Notes: generated from the letters alone by a model not told the origin. DNA of 36,831 nucleotides from Clostridia bacterium (GCA_017431035.1 JAFRLW010000040.1:1-36831); one strand, 5' to 3'; counted from the first letter of the stretch, positions 1 through 7,618 are shown. A program made the numbers and translations.

Positions 1-500
1 CCGACGGGAGAAAGCCTTAAAACAACAGCACGGGACAAGACCGTATCAAGCAGGGAGTTTGTCACCGAGCACAAAAGTATAAACATAACAAAATCGGGCG
101 GTTCTTCAAGTATTTTAAGAAGCGCATTCCCTGCCGAAGTGTTCATTTTATCGGCGTCTTCAATAATAAAAACCTTTTTATCCGCCTCGTGCGGTATAAC
201 AAAAGCGTCACGCTTTATATCTCTTATAATCTTAACGCCGAGTTCTTTTTTATCCTTTTCACGTTTTACGTAGATTATATCGGGGTGAATATCCTTAAAA
301 GACGCATTACAGTTTCTGCAAGCGTTACAGGGTTTATCCTTACCGGAACAAACGGCAGCGGCGGCGATATAACGGGCGAGAGTATGTTTGCCAAGCCCGG
401 TTTCCCCCGCAATTATCAAAGCGTGGGGAAGTTTTCCCGACGCCAAAAATGATTTTATCGTGAGTTTTGTTTTTTCGTTGCCGATAAGCGGAAAACTCAT
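1..500 (-). CDS. holB: DNA polymerase III subunit delta' (5' part, cut by the window edge)
   Basis: The first ~166 residues of a clamp-loader delta' subunit, read on the minus strand from ATG at 500; the C-terminal half lies outside the window. Delta' is part of the gamma/tau complex that loads the sliding clamp during replication. Visible features are the start MSFPLIGNEKTK, a P-loop-like GETGLGKHTL near residue 33, a zinc-knuckle cysteine cluster (C..C..C..C around CNACRNC), the Walker B-like VFIIEDADKM and the ALLKILEEPP motif of AAA+ clamp loaders. The start overlaps the trpS stop by four bases (ATGA), so the two are translationally coupled and trpS is upstream. The reading frame is clean to the window edge. 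Confidence 0.9.
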   Translation of the reverse strand, partial: MSFPLIGNEKTKLTIKSFLASGKLPHALIIAGETGLGKHTLARYIAAAAVCSGKDKPCNACRNCNASFKDIHPDIIYVKREKDKKELGVKIIRDIKRDAFVIPHEADKKVFIIEDADKMNTSAGNALLKILEEPPDFVMFILLCSVTNSLLDTVLSRAVVLRLSPV

Positions 501-1504
501 ATCACAAAACCGACCTTTTTCATAGCTTTTCTATAGGTCTTATTTGCAAGATAGCGGGCTTTTTCGGCGCCGTCTCTAAAGAGGCGCTCAAGTTCAGCCT
601 TGTCGGATATGTATTTATCATAATTGGCTTTTATGGGGGCAAGTTCATTTGCAACCGTCTCGCCTACGGCAAGTTTGAAATCGCCGTAGCCTTTGCCTTC
701 AAACTCCTCTTCAACCTCTTTGTTTGTTTTGCCGCATACGGCGCCGTAAATACCGATAAGATTTGTGATACCGGGTTTATCATCACTGCAAATAATGCGG
801 TTATCACTATCGGTTACGGCACGTTTGAACTTGCGGATAATGGTATCGGTGTCGTCAAGCAAAGAAACAAAAGCGTTTTGGTTTTCATCTGATTTAGACA
901 TCTTTTGCGCCGGGTTTTGAAGTGACATAACCCTTGCGCATTTGGTGGGAATATAGGGTTCAGGAACTTTGAATACGTCGCCGTAGTTATTGTTAAAACG
1001 AATTGCTATATCTCTCGCTATTTCAAGGTGTTGTTTTTGGTCGGCGCCTACGGGGACAAAGTCCGGTGTGTAAAGTAAAATATCCGCCGCCATAAGAACG
1101 GGGTAGGAGAAAAGCCCTACGTTTATATTATCGGCGTGTTTTGCCGACTTGTCTTTGAACTGGGTCATACGAGCCATCTCGCCGAACTGTGTATTGCAGG
1201 ACAAAAGCCAGGAAAGAGCGGCGTGTTCCTTAACGTGCGACTGAATAAAGAGCGTGCTCTTATCAGGGTCAAGACCTATTGCGAGGAAAAGCGCATAGGT
1301 GGCATATATTTGCGCACGAAGATTGGCCGGTTGCTGACGTACCGTAATGGCGTGAAGGTCGGCAACGGCGAAAAGACACTCAAAATCATCCTGCATAGCC
1401 TTAAAGTTTTTAAGGGCGCCAAGGTAGTTTCCAAGCGTCAAAACACCGCTTGGCTGTACGCAGGAAAGCGCTCTTTTTTTGTTGTTATTAACAGTATCGG
1501 ACAT
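497..1504 (-). CDS. trpS: Tryptophan--tRNA ligase
   Basis: Class I aminoacyl-tRNA synthetase charging tRNA-Trp; cytoplasmic. The 335-residue length is normal for bacterial TrpRS. The HIGH-equivalent motif is in QPSGVLTLGNYLGAL near the N-terminus, and the second signature is KMSKSDEN around residue 200. PVGADQKQHLEIARDIA is the tryptophan-pocket stretch typical of TrpRS. ATG at 1504 is preferred over the in-frame TTG at 1507 because GAGG sits seven bases upstream of it. It is followed with a 4-base overlap by holB. I see no T-box or trp leader upstream; only ~85 bases separate it from the prfC remnant, and they contain a plain promoter. Confidence 0.95.
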   Translation of the reverse strand: MSDTVNNNKKRALSCVQPSGVLTLGNYLGALKNFKAMQDDFECLFAVADLHAITVRQQPANLRAQIYATYALFLAIGLDPDKSTLFIQSHVKEHAALSWLLSCNTQFGEMARMTQFKDKSAKHADNINVGLFSYPVLMAADILLYTPDFVPVGADQKQHLEIARDIAIRFNNNYGDVFKVPEPYIPTKCARVMSLQNPAQKMSKSDENQNAFVSLLDDTDTIIRKFKRAVTDSDNRIICSDDKPGITNLIGIYGAVCGKTNKEVEEEFEGKGYGDFKLAVGETVANELAPIKANYDKYISDKAELERLFRDGAEKARYLANKTYRKAMKKVGFVI

Positions 1505-1537
1505 CAAAAAACCTCTTAAACTTTATTACTTATAATT

Positions 1538-1566
1538 ATTTTAACATAAAATATTTTTTATTACAA
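1538..1566 (-). promoter_or_regulatory. Promoter of trpS-holB
   Basis: On the minus strand, TTGTAA (1566-1561) and TAAAAT (1543-1538) are separated by 17 bases, about 34 bases upstream of the trpS start. It lies in an AT-rich gap and fits a vegetative sigma-A promoter, moderately weak at -35. Confidence 0.55.
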
Positions 1567-1591
1567 CATCAAATAAATGGCAACAAAACGG

Positions 1592-3177
1592 TTAGTTGTT
1601 GCTGAAATCACGAAGAGAAAGCCCCTCGTTTTTTTCAAGCGCCCAGTTTATATTCCACTCGCTTGTGAAAATAAGCAGGTCGTTTCCACGAAAATCCTGT
1701 ACCCACTTGGTATCGGAAGTGAGGTTCAGTGAAGCAACATCAACCTTATTTTCTATCCAGCGGATAAACTGATAGGGCAAATCACGCCTTATAACGTCAA
1801 CGTTATACTCGTTTTTAAGCCTGTAGAGAAGCACCTCAAACTGAAGAACGCCCACAACCCCTACAATAACCTTTTCCATACCTGAGTTCGGCTCACGGAA
1901 AATCTGTATGGCGCCCTCCTCGGCTATTTGCTCAACACCCTTTACAAACTGTTTTCTTTTAAGACTGTCGGTATGCTCTATTATCGCAAAATGTTCGGGA
2001 GCAAAGGTCGGAATACCCTCAAACTCAACCCGTGTTTTCTTTTCACAAACGGTATCGCCTATCGAGAAAATACCGGGGTCAAAAACGCCGATTATATCGC
2101 CGGCGTAGGCGGTGTTACAATTTGTCTTGAGTCCGCCATAAGTTGTTGCGGCTGAGAAAGACGGAGAGTTTTTCCGCTTTGAACGTGGTAGTACTCTTTA
2201 TCACGCTCAAACTTGCCCGAACAAATACGCAAAAAGGTCATACGGTCACGGTGCGCCTTGTTCATATTGGCTTGTATTTTGAAAACAAAAGCGGAAAAGT
2301 CTTCGCTTGTAGGCTCGATTTCACCTGTTTTTGTTTTTCTTACAAGGGGCGGAGTGGTCATTTTTATAAAGTTTTCAAGAAAAGGTTCAACGCCGAAATT
2401 AGTCAGCGCCGAGCCGAAGAAGACGGGGGTGAGTTTTCCGCACCTGACTTTTTCGAGGTCAAAATCAAAACTTGCCCCGTCAAGCAGTTCTATCTGGTCA
2501 ACAAGGTCACGGGCTTGGTATTCACCTATAAGTTCCTTCATTTTTTCGGTATCGGTTATATCGCATTTGGTGGCTTGTAACCTGTTTTCGCCTTTATGAG
2601 AGTCGCTAAAGGTCAAAATGCGGCGTTCGCTTCGGTCGAAAACACCCTTGAAATCAACACCGCAGCCGATAGGCCAGTTGATAGGATATGTGCCTATGCC
2701 GAACTCTTTTTCTATCTCGTCTAAAAGTTCAAACGGGTCACGGGCGTCACGGTCAAGTTTGTTTATAAAGGTGAATATCGGGATATGCCGCATAGCCGTA
2801 ACTTTGAAAAGTTTTCTGGTTTGCGGCTCTATACCCTTTGCGGCGTCTATAACCATAACAACGCTGTCTGCCGCCATAAGCGTGCGGTAGGTATCTTCCG
2901 AAAAGTCCTGGTGACCGGGTGTATCAAGAATATTTATACAAAATCCCTCATACTCAAACTGCAAAACCGAAGAGGTTATCGAAATACCTCTTTGTTTTTC
3001 AAGGTCCATCCAGTCGGAAACGGCGTGTTTGGCAGTTGCTTTTCCTTTTACCGAGCCGGCTTTTTGTATGGCGCCTCCGTATAAAAGCAATTTTTCGGTA
3101 AGGGTTGTTTTACCGGCGTCAGGGTGGGAAATTATGGCAAAAGTTCTGCGTCGGTTTATTTCTTCTCTAAAATCCAA
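1592..3177 (-). pseudogene. prfC: Peptide chain release factor 3 (RF3), interrupted by a one-base frameshift
   Basis: RF3 is the translational GTPase that recycles RF1/RF2. The first part (3177 to ~2117) carries the G1 motif SHPDAGKTTLTEKL, the switch region QRGISITSS, G3 DTPGHQDFSED and G4 NKLDRD. It then runs out of frame after QQLMADSRQIV and stops at 2092. The continuation NTAYAGDIIGVFDPG is in another frame from about 2119 and runs to 1592, ending with VGVVGVLQFEVLLYRLKNEYNV, the conserved RF3 C-terminal domain. Adding one base near 2117-2120 restores a ~528-residue protein of normal RF3 length. The start is taken as TTG at 3177 because GGAGAG lies six bases upstream; the longer ATG form at 3222 adds a hydrophobic non-RF3 leader. 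Either a recent pseudogene or a sequence error; no slippery heptamer is visible. Confidence 0.85.
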
Positions 3178-3212
3178 AAATATCTCTCCAAATAAAAATC
3201 TATAACAAAAGT

Positions 3213-3241
3213 ATATTACCACAAAGATTTGACATTATCAA
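3213..3241 (-). promoter_or_regulatory. Promoter of prfC
   Basis: TTGATA (3241-3236) and TAATAT (3218-3213) on the minus strand with a 17-base spacer, placed just upstream of the TTG start and its GGAGAG ribosome binding site. Confidence 0.55.
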
Positions 3242-3254
3242 CAAAATTATACAG

Positions 3255-3283
3255 TTGAAATGATATTTATATTAGAGTATAAT
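3255..3283 (+). promoter_or_regulatory. Promoter of the small membrane protein gene
   Basis: TTGAAA (3255-3260) and TATAAT (3278-3283) with a 17-base spacer, followed by a GGGGG ribosome binding site and the ATG at 3306. It diverges from the prfC promoter. Confidence 0.7.
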
Positions 3284-3305
3284 AGATAAAAAGGGGGATG
3301 ACAAT

Positions 3306-3575
3306 ATGTACGATGACAGAAGATACAAACCGCTCTCGCCGTGGAGTTATTTCGGGTATGAATTGCTTTTTCAAATACCGGTCGTAGGGTTTATACTGCT
3401 TATAGTCTATTCTTTCTCAAACAAAAACATAAACCGAAGAAACTTTGCGAGATTTCATTTTTGCGCACTTGCGGTATTGCTGATCCTTGCGGCGATTACC
3501 GTCGGAACAAGCCTTATTTTCGGATTTTATGACGCTCTTTTCTCCTATATCGGAGGAGCGGTTAAAAAATTTTGA
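3306..3575 (+). CDS. Small membrane protein, unrecognised function
   Basis: An 89-residue protein. After the short polar start MYDDRRYKPLSPWSYFGY there is a first hydrophobic span (about residues 19-37, ELLFQIPVVGFILLIVYSF), a basic loop with NKNINRRNFARF, and a second span (about 52-72). Two membrane helices with the N..RNFARF loop between them occur in small uncharacterised proteins of gut Clostridia, but I cannot give a function. It has its own promoter and a strong ribosome binding site (aaaagggggatgacaat), so it is probably real and not a chance frame. Confidence 0.7.
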   Translation: MYDDRRYKPLSPWSYFGYELLFQIPVVGFILLIVYSFSNKNINRRNFARFHFCALAVLLILAAITVGTSLIFGFYDALFSYIGGAVKKF

Positions 3576-3593
3576 AAAAAAATAAAAAAAGGG

Positions 3594-3622
3594 TTTACTT
3601 TTTGAAATGTTTTTGCTATAAT
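3594..3622 (+). promoter_or_regulatory. Extended -10 promoter of the surface protein gene
   Basis: TTTACT (3594-3599), 17-base spacer, and TGCTATAAT with the consensus -10 at 3617-3622 and an extended TGn just before it. This predicts strong constitutive transcription of the gene starting at 3657. Confidence 0.7.
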
Positions 3623-3656
3623 ACATCTGTACAATTATCTAATGGAGGATATTACG

Positions 3657-4166
3657 ATGAAAAAGGTACTTGCTTTAGTTCTTTGTGTAGCATTTCTTTT
3701 CACTCTTTCTGTTACTGCTTTAGCCAAAGAAGAGAGTGCAACCGCGGAAACCAAATATGAGATTATTATGAGAAGAGGTATCGGCGTTAGCGGTGTTACC
3801 GAGAACGATTCAACCACTCTCATTAATGAAGGCGATTCTGTTGTCGCTAAGTTCGACCCTTCATACGGTACATTTAACGACTGGACCATTTATAAACGTG
3901 GTACTGACGGAAAATTAGTTCCTGCTGTTGAAGGCGTTGACTATATTCTTGAAGACGGCACACTTTTAACCTCTGAACAGATTAAAGTTCAGGCTAAGGG
4001 TGACCTCGTTATCTGCGCTAACTATAACGGCGTAAAGACCGATCCCGGCGTTGCTTCTAAAGAAGGCGCTTCACCGAAGACCGGCGATATGTCAGTAGCA
4101 TACGTTGTTGTTATGCTTGCTGCCGCTGCTATCGTATTCGGCGCTAAAAAAGTTTATTCTAAATAA
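3657..4166 (+). CDS. Small secreted protein with a PKTGD/transmembrane C-terminal tail
   Basis: A 169-residue exported protein. ATG at 3657 is chosen because GGAGG (3643-3647) lies nine bases upstream; the ATG at 3642 overlaps that site. MKKVLALVLCVAFLFTLSVTALA is a clear signal peptide cleaved after ALA. The middle (~110 residues) is polar and probably beta-rich, with no catalytic motif. The end has SPKTGD followed by a hydrophobic helix (VAYVVVMLAAAAIVFGA) and a basic KKVYSK tail, the layout of a sortase signal, with SPKTGD in place of LPXTG. It is therefore probably anchored to the wall or membrane. It is monocistronic, with a strong promoter before it and a strong terminator after it, which suggests an abundant product. 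Function unknown. Confidence 0.8.
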   Translation: MKKVLALVLCVAFLFTLSVTALAKEESATAETKYEIIMRRGIGVSGVTENDSTTLINEGDSVVAKFDPSYGTFNDWTIYKRGTDGKLVPAVEGVDYILEDGTLLTSEQIKVQAKGDLVICANYNGVKTDPGVASKEGASPKTGDMSVAYVVVMLAAAAIVFGAKKVYSK

Positions 4167-4181
4167 TAAACCTTAAAAATC

Positions 4182-4216
4182 AAAGACCACGGGTTATACC
4201 GTGGTCTTTTTTTGTG
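4182..4216. terminator. Bidirectional terminator between the surface protein gene and rsmA
   Basis: Perfect 11-bp stem AAAGACCACGG / CCGTGGTCTTT (4182-4192 with 4199-4209), six-base loop, then a T run on the plus strand and A-rich sequence on the other side. It sits between convergent genes and can serve both. Confidence 0.9.
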
Positions 4217-4228
4217 ATTTATAAAACT

Positions 4229-5083
4229 TTATTTGTTTTCAAAATCATATATTTTGTTTGATAGGGCGGCAAGTTCGACAAGGGTCAGGTTTTCGCCCCT
4301 CATATTTTCATCAAGGCTTAATGATTTAAGTATCTCTTTAATATTTTCCTTTTCAATAGGCAAAGCGTTTGAAAGGGTGTTAAGCAGTGTTTTTCGGCGG
4401 TTCAGAAAAGCCGCCTTTACTGTTGTTACAAAACATTCCTCGCTTGAAAATTCAACCGGCGGTTTTTTTAGTATATCGAGTTTTATCACCGCCGAGTCAA
4501 CTTTCGGAGAGGGAGTGAAACTGTTTCTCGGAACAAGAAAAAGTTTTTTAGGTTCACTAAAGTATCTCACAACGGCGGTTACAGCGCCGGCAGCACGGCT
4601 GCCCGTTTCGGCGCAAAGGCGGTCCGCCGCTTCTTTTTGCACCATAACGGTAAGGCTGTCAATAGGAAGTCTGCGGTTTAGTATATTCATTATAATAGGC
4701 GAGGTTATATAATAGGGCAAATTAGCGCACACCTTGATTTTTTTTGCACCGTTGGAGTTTTCCTTTATAACCGATAACAAATCGGTTTTAAGAACATCGT
4801 TGCAAATAATCTTAAAATTATCATAATTTGACAATTCTTTTTCGAGCAAGGGAATAAGGCGAGAATCTATCTCTATCGCAACAACCGATTTTGCCCTTTC
4901 GCACAGGTGCTTTGTCAGCACACCGGCGCCCGGCCCTATTTCTATAACAAACGTGTCTTTATCTATATCTTCCGCCATTTTTTCGCAAACGGTCTCGTCG
5001 GTCAAAAAGTTTTGACCAAGACTTTTTTTGAAGTTAAAGCCGGATAGTTTTTCGCCCGACGGCGTGGTGTAATTTCTTTTCAA
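4229..5083 (-). CDS. rsmA: 16S rRNA (adenine(1518)-N(6)/adenine(1519)-N(6))-dimethyltransferase
   Basis: KsgA/RsmA dimethylates two adjacent adenines in the 3' hairpin of 16S rRNA during 30S maturation. The SAM-binding motif I is VIEIGPGAGVLT, preceded by the family hallmark KKSLGQNFL; the catalytic NLPYYI motif follows at about residue 125; the C-terminal helical domain contains NRRKTL. TTG at 5083 is the likely start: AGGAG lies seven bases upstream and the resulting 284 residues match the usual KsgA length, while the longer ATG frame adds a hydrophobic stretch not found in the family. Confidence 0.95.
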   Translation of the reverse strand: MKRNYTTPSGEKLSGFNFKKSLGQNFLTDETVCEKMAEDIDKDTFVIEIGPGAGVLTKHLCERAKSVVAIEIDSRLIPLLEKELSNYDNFKIICNDVLKTDLLSVIKENSNGAKKIKVCANLPYYITSPIIMNILNRRLPIDSLTVMVQKEAADRLCAETGSRAAGAVTAVVRYFSEPKKLFLVPRNSFTPSPKVDSAVIKLDILKKPPVEFSSEECFVTTVKAAFLNRRKTLLNTLSNALPIEKENIKEILKSLSLDENMRGENLTLVELAALSNKIYDFENK

Positions 5084-5111
5084 ATTATATCTCCTAAGTA
5101 CTTTTTTGTTT

Positions 5112-5140
5112 ATTATAATACAGTCGACTTTTTCTTTCAA
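5112..5140 (-). promoter_or_regulatory. Promoter of rsmA
   Basis: Minus-strand TTGAAA (5140-5135) and TATAAT (5117-5112) with a 17-base spacer, just upstream of the TTG start and its AGGAG site. It supports the TTG start, because the longer frame would begin upstream of this promoter. Confidence 0.7.
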
Positions 5141-5151
5141 GAAAAAATAGG

Positions 5152-5180
5152 GTGACAAACAAAAAACTTTATGGTAAAAT
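5152..5180 (+). promoter_or_regulatory. Promoter of the 5211 gene
   Basis: GTGACA (5152-5157), 17-base spacer, TGGTAAAAT with an extended -10 (TAAAAT 5175-5180), then AAGGAG and a TTG start at 5211. Divergent from the rsmA promoter. Confidence 0.6.
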
Positions 5181-5210
5181 AAGAAGAACAGTTTTAAGGA
5201 GTGAAACAAG

Positions 5211-5954
5211 TTGGAAAATCATTATTTTGACTCACTTATCGCCGAAGTTAAACCTTTGCTTGACGGTCAGGGCTTTAAGGATTTCGGTGAGGGCGTTTAT
5301 AAAAACGATAAAAAAGCGGTAAAAATAGCCTATGACGAAACGGCTAAAATGTACCGTCTTTTTATGGCGGATATTGAAGAGGGCGAGGAAGAGGAGTATT
5401 CTGAAATCACATCCTGGCTCTTTGATGAAACTCAAAACGCTAAGGACGCCGCAAGTGTCGGTATGGACTTTTCGGAGACTATAAGAGAGAAACTCGGCGT
5501 TAAAATAAAGAGAGAAACTTCAGCGCAAATAGATATGCCGACCTTTACAAAAGACGGCGCATACAATATCACCGCCTTTACCAAAAAGGTGCTGGACGTT
5601 TTCCCCTCTCTTAAAGAGCCTTATAAAGACTCGGTTGCAAAATACGGCAATTTCCTTTATATTGATTTCTTCAGCAGATATTTAGTTCCGGAAATCAAAA
5701 CTGTTTATAAAGAAAACAATAAAAAGAGCGTTAAAAAGGTCACCGAAATCTTTCAAAGCGCCTATACTTCAGGCGACAGGGATGTTGTGAATATTTTGGT
5801 CGGCGTTCTTTCCGCCGCTGTTTATGATGACGCTGCGGCTAAAGATAACCTTTTTGCCGCACTTGGCGAGAATACACACTGTATCGCCGCTATTACAAAC
5901 TTTATCCCGAATATAGTAAAAAACAAAAAGTTAAAAGAAGCGCTTGTAAAATAA
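5211..5954 (+). CDS. Cytoplasmic protein of unknown function
   Basis: A 247-residue protein, TTG start with AAGGAG about nine bases upstream (start codon less certain than the frame). No signal peptide or membrane helix. The N-terminal ~85 residues (MENHYFDSLIAEVKPLLDGQ..) look like a small alpha/beta domain with an acidic EEGEEEEYSE loop. The C-terminal ~130 residues are helical and end in basic KNKKLKEALVK. I do not recognise the family. It stands alone between its own promoter and a large repeat element, so neighbours give no clue. Confidence 0.65.
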   Translation: MENHYFDSLIAEVKPLLDGQGFKDFGEGVYKNDKKAVKIAYDETAKMYRLFMADIEEGEEEEYSEITSWLFDETQNAKDAASVGMDFSETIREKLGVKIKRETSAQIDMPTFTKDGAYNITAFTKKVLDVFPSLKEPYKDSVAKYGNFLYIDFFSRYLVPEIKTVYKENNKKSVKKVTEIFQSAYTSGDRDVVNILVGVLSAAVYDDAAAKDNLFAALGENTHCIAAITNFIPNIVKNKKLKEALVK

Positions 5955-5956
5955 AA

Positions 5957-6254
5957 AATCGCCTTTGGGCGTCTTCAGATAGGGATTAACAGTCCAAAAA
6001 CGCACATTTTGGCGAATTACTGCTTCAAAAATAACCGACATACGTCAGTATGCCGGTTATTTTATTTATTGTTCTTGCATTCCAATCTGCAGTTTTTGGA
6101 TGCAAGGCAGTTTTGCGCTCAAAAACTTAGTGCAGAGCGCAGTGAAAAAATGAAGTAATACTGTCGTATTACAAGGCTTTTTCACAAGTGAGTGCGAATG
6201 TTTTGCGGTCCAAAACCTATTACTCCCTATCTGAAGCCGCCCTTGGGGGCGATT
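5957..6254. repeat. ~300-bp palindromic, multi-hairpin intergenic element
   Basis: A non-coding element bounded by imperfect inverted repeats: AATCGCC..GGGCGTCTTCAGATAGGGA at 5957-5985 and TCCCTATCTGAAGCCGCCC..GGCGATT at 6224-6254. Inside lie nested or adjacent hairpins. These are 6029-6062 (AAATAACCG..CGGTTATTT), 6074-6106 (CTTGCAT..ATGCAAG), 6114-6141 (TGCGCTC..GAGCGCA), and a GTGAAAAA/TTTTTCAC stem (6142-6149 with 6178-6185) closing on GTAATAC-TGTC-GTATTAC (6155-6172). The right end CGCCC-TTGG-GGGCG plus eight T's could terminate transcription of the 5211 gene. No transposase is present. It may be a MITE-like dispersed element or a structured RNA. Confidence 0.75.
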
Positions 6255-6262
6255 TTTTTTAT

Positions 6263-6311
6263 CAGATGTCAGATGTCAGACGGCAGACGTCAGACGTCAG
6301 ATGGCAGACTG
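6263..6311. repeat. Heptanucleotide tandem array (CAGAYGT type), locus 1
   Basis: Seven consecutive 7-bp units: CAGATGT, CAGATGT, CAGACGG, CAGACGT, CAGACGT, CAGATGG, CAGACTG. It directly follows the T run of the folded element. Related arrays occur at 13705-13746 and 20652-20693. Confidence 0.85.
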
Positions 6312-6325
6312 ACGGAGATATAAAC

Positions 6326-6444
6326 CGCCCCTCATCCACCGCAGGCGGTCCCCCTTCCCCCGAGGGGGAAGGCTTAAAAGGAAATATAAAACAATCCTCC
6401 CGTCACGGTTGCACCGTGCCACCCTCCTTTAGGGCAAGGAGGGT
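6326..6444. repeat. Two GC-rich hairpin-type intergenic repeats
   Basis: The first, 6326-6374, ends in the hairpin CCTTCCCCC / GGGGGAAGG (6353-6372). The second, 6396-6444, has two small hairpins, CACGG/CCGTG (6404-6417) and CCCTCCTT/AAGGAGGG (6422-6443). Neither has coding potential. Such purine/pyrimidine-strand repeats are scattered in genomes of gut Clostridia; the copy number here needs a genome search. Confidence 0.6.
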
Positions 6445-6452
6445 TACAAGGA

Positions 6453-6478
6453 AAAACGGGCGGAAAACCGCCCGTTTT
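6453..6478 (-). terminator. Terminator of the LDH2-family gene
   Basis: Palindromic 11-bp stem AAAACGGGCGG / CCGCCCGTTTT (6453-6463 with 6468-6478) with an AAAA loop. On the minus strand it lies 12 bases past the dehydrogenase stop and ends in T's. Confidence 0.8.
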
Positions 6479-6490
6479 AATTATTGTTTA

Positions 6491-7618
6491 TTAACCGTAA
6501 ATACTCTTTTTGCCCTTTATTTTTGTAGCTTCTTCACCGAGGTAATCTACAACGTCCATTTTCAAGTATTCGGCGAGGTCACGCATTTCCGCAACGGTGT
6601 TAACGTTAACGTTAATGCCGTTTTTCATACGGTCGGCATAGGCCTCTTTCTCTTTTTCGCCGTGGGTATAAATACGGGTTTGTCCCTCAGCTTTAGGTGA
6701 GTTGCGAAGTTTATTAAGGAACTCGCTCAGGTGCGCCTTGATAGCCGCCGGGTCGCCGAAAATCTTCGGGTCTATAACAATAAAGCCGTGGCAAATGCCG
6801 CCTTTTCCGCCCTTGTTGGTCATATCGGAAGTAAGGCCGCCGGAAAGAATAGAGGAGAAAAGTTCAACAAACATAGCGTAGCCGTAACCTTTATGACTGC
6901 CGCTATCCTCACTGATACCGCCAAGGGGCAATATTCCGCCGCCTGTAGCCGCCGAAATACAACCAAGCACCTTTGCCGCATCGGTAGAGCCTTTGCCTGT
7001 ATCGTCAATAGCCCAGCCGTCGTGAAGCGGTTTGTCAAGTTTGTTATAAACCTCTAATTTTCCTCTTGTAACTACCGTTGTAGAAGCGTCAAAGAAGAAA
7101 TCGCACGGGTCGGCAGGACAAGCAATAGCAAACGGGTTTGAGCCAAGCATAGCCTTTTTGCCGTATGTAGGAACCATAATAGCGGTTGTATTTGTAACCG
7201 ATATACCTATAAGTCCTTCGTCACAAGCCATTTTTGCATAATAACCGGCGATACCGTAGTGGGTAGAGTTTTTAACGGTAACTACCGCAATACCACTCTT
7301 TTTAGCCTTTTCAATAGCGAGTTTTGTCGCCTTGTGGGCGATAACCTGGCCGATACCGTCGTGTCCGTCAATAACAGCGGAAACGGGTGTTTCAAAAACA
7401 ATTTCGGGTTTAGCCTCAACGTTTATAAGGCCTTTTACAATGTCCTTATAATATCTTACAAGGCGCTGTGTTCCGTGTGACTCAATACCGTAAAGGTCGG
7501 CAAGAAGCAAAACGTCGGTAATAATCTCTGCCGACTCTTTGTCATAACCGAACTTTGGGAAAGCGTCCATACAAAATCTTTTAAGTTGTTCATAGGAATA
7601 ATTAAGACTGTTGCTCAT
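6491..7618 (-). CDS. LDH2-family NAD(P)-dependent oxidoreductase (malate/lactate/ureidoglycolate dehydrogenase type)
   Basis: A 375-residue member of the LDH2/MDG2 family, which reduces 2-keto acids or oxidises 2-hydroxy acids with NAD(P); it is not related to classical Rossmann LDH/MDH. Family marks: the catalytic-histidine region ADLYGIESHGTQRL near residue 45, KNSTHYGIAGYYA around residue 115, the TTAIMVPTYGKKAMLGSNPFA stretch (conserved MLGTNP-type loop) and HKGYGYAMFVE near residue 260. ATG at 7618 is the true start: AAGGAGG lies 11 bases upstream, while the TTG at 7639 overlaps that site. It stands alone with its own promoter and terminator. The substrate cannot be told from sequence alone. 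Confidence 0.85.
   Translation of the reverse strand: MSNSLNYSYEQLKRFCMDAFPKFGYDKESAEIITDVLLLADLYGIESHGTQRLVRYYKDIVKGLINVEAKPEIVFETPVSAVIDGHDGIGQVIAHKATKLAIEKAKKSGIAVVTVKNSTHYGIAGYYAKMACDEGLIGISVTNTTAIMVPTYGKKAMLGSNPFAIACPADPCDFFFDASTTVVTRGKLEVYNKLDKPLHDGWAIDDTGKGSTDAAKVLGCISAATGGGILPLGGISEDSGSHKGYGYAMFVELFSSILSGGLTSDMTNKGGKGGICHGFIVIDPKIFGDPAAIKAHLSEFLNKLRNSPKAEGQTRIYTHGEKEKEAYADRMKNGINVNVNTVAEMRDLAEYLKMDVVDYLGEEATKIKGKKSIYG

Noticed and set aside
1136..1519. 127-codon plus-strand frame over trpS
   Set aside because: Antisense shadow of an unambiguous trpS; no ribosome binding site or conserved motif.
1508..1591. T-box or trp leader before trpS
   Set aside because: The gap is too short (~84 bases) and has no specifier loop, T-box sequence or attenuator.
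2117..2120. Programmed ribosomal frameshift in prfC
   Set aside because: No A/T-rich slippery heptamer, no stimulatory SD or pseudoknot is visible; a deletion or sequence error is simpler. (RF2, not RF3, is the classical frameshifted release factor.)
6188..6700. Open frame of 170 codons on the plus strand across the repeat region
   Set aside because: It spans the folded element, heptad array, two hairpin repeats and the antisense of the LDH2-family gene; translated sequence is low-complexity and has no ribosome binding site.
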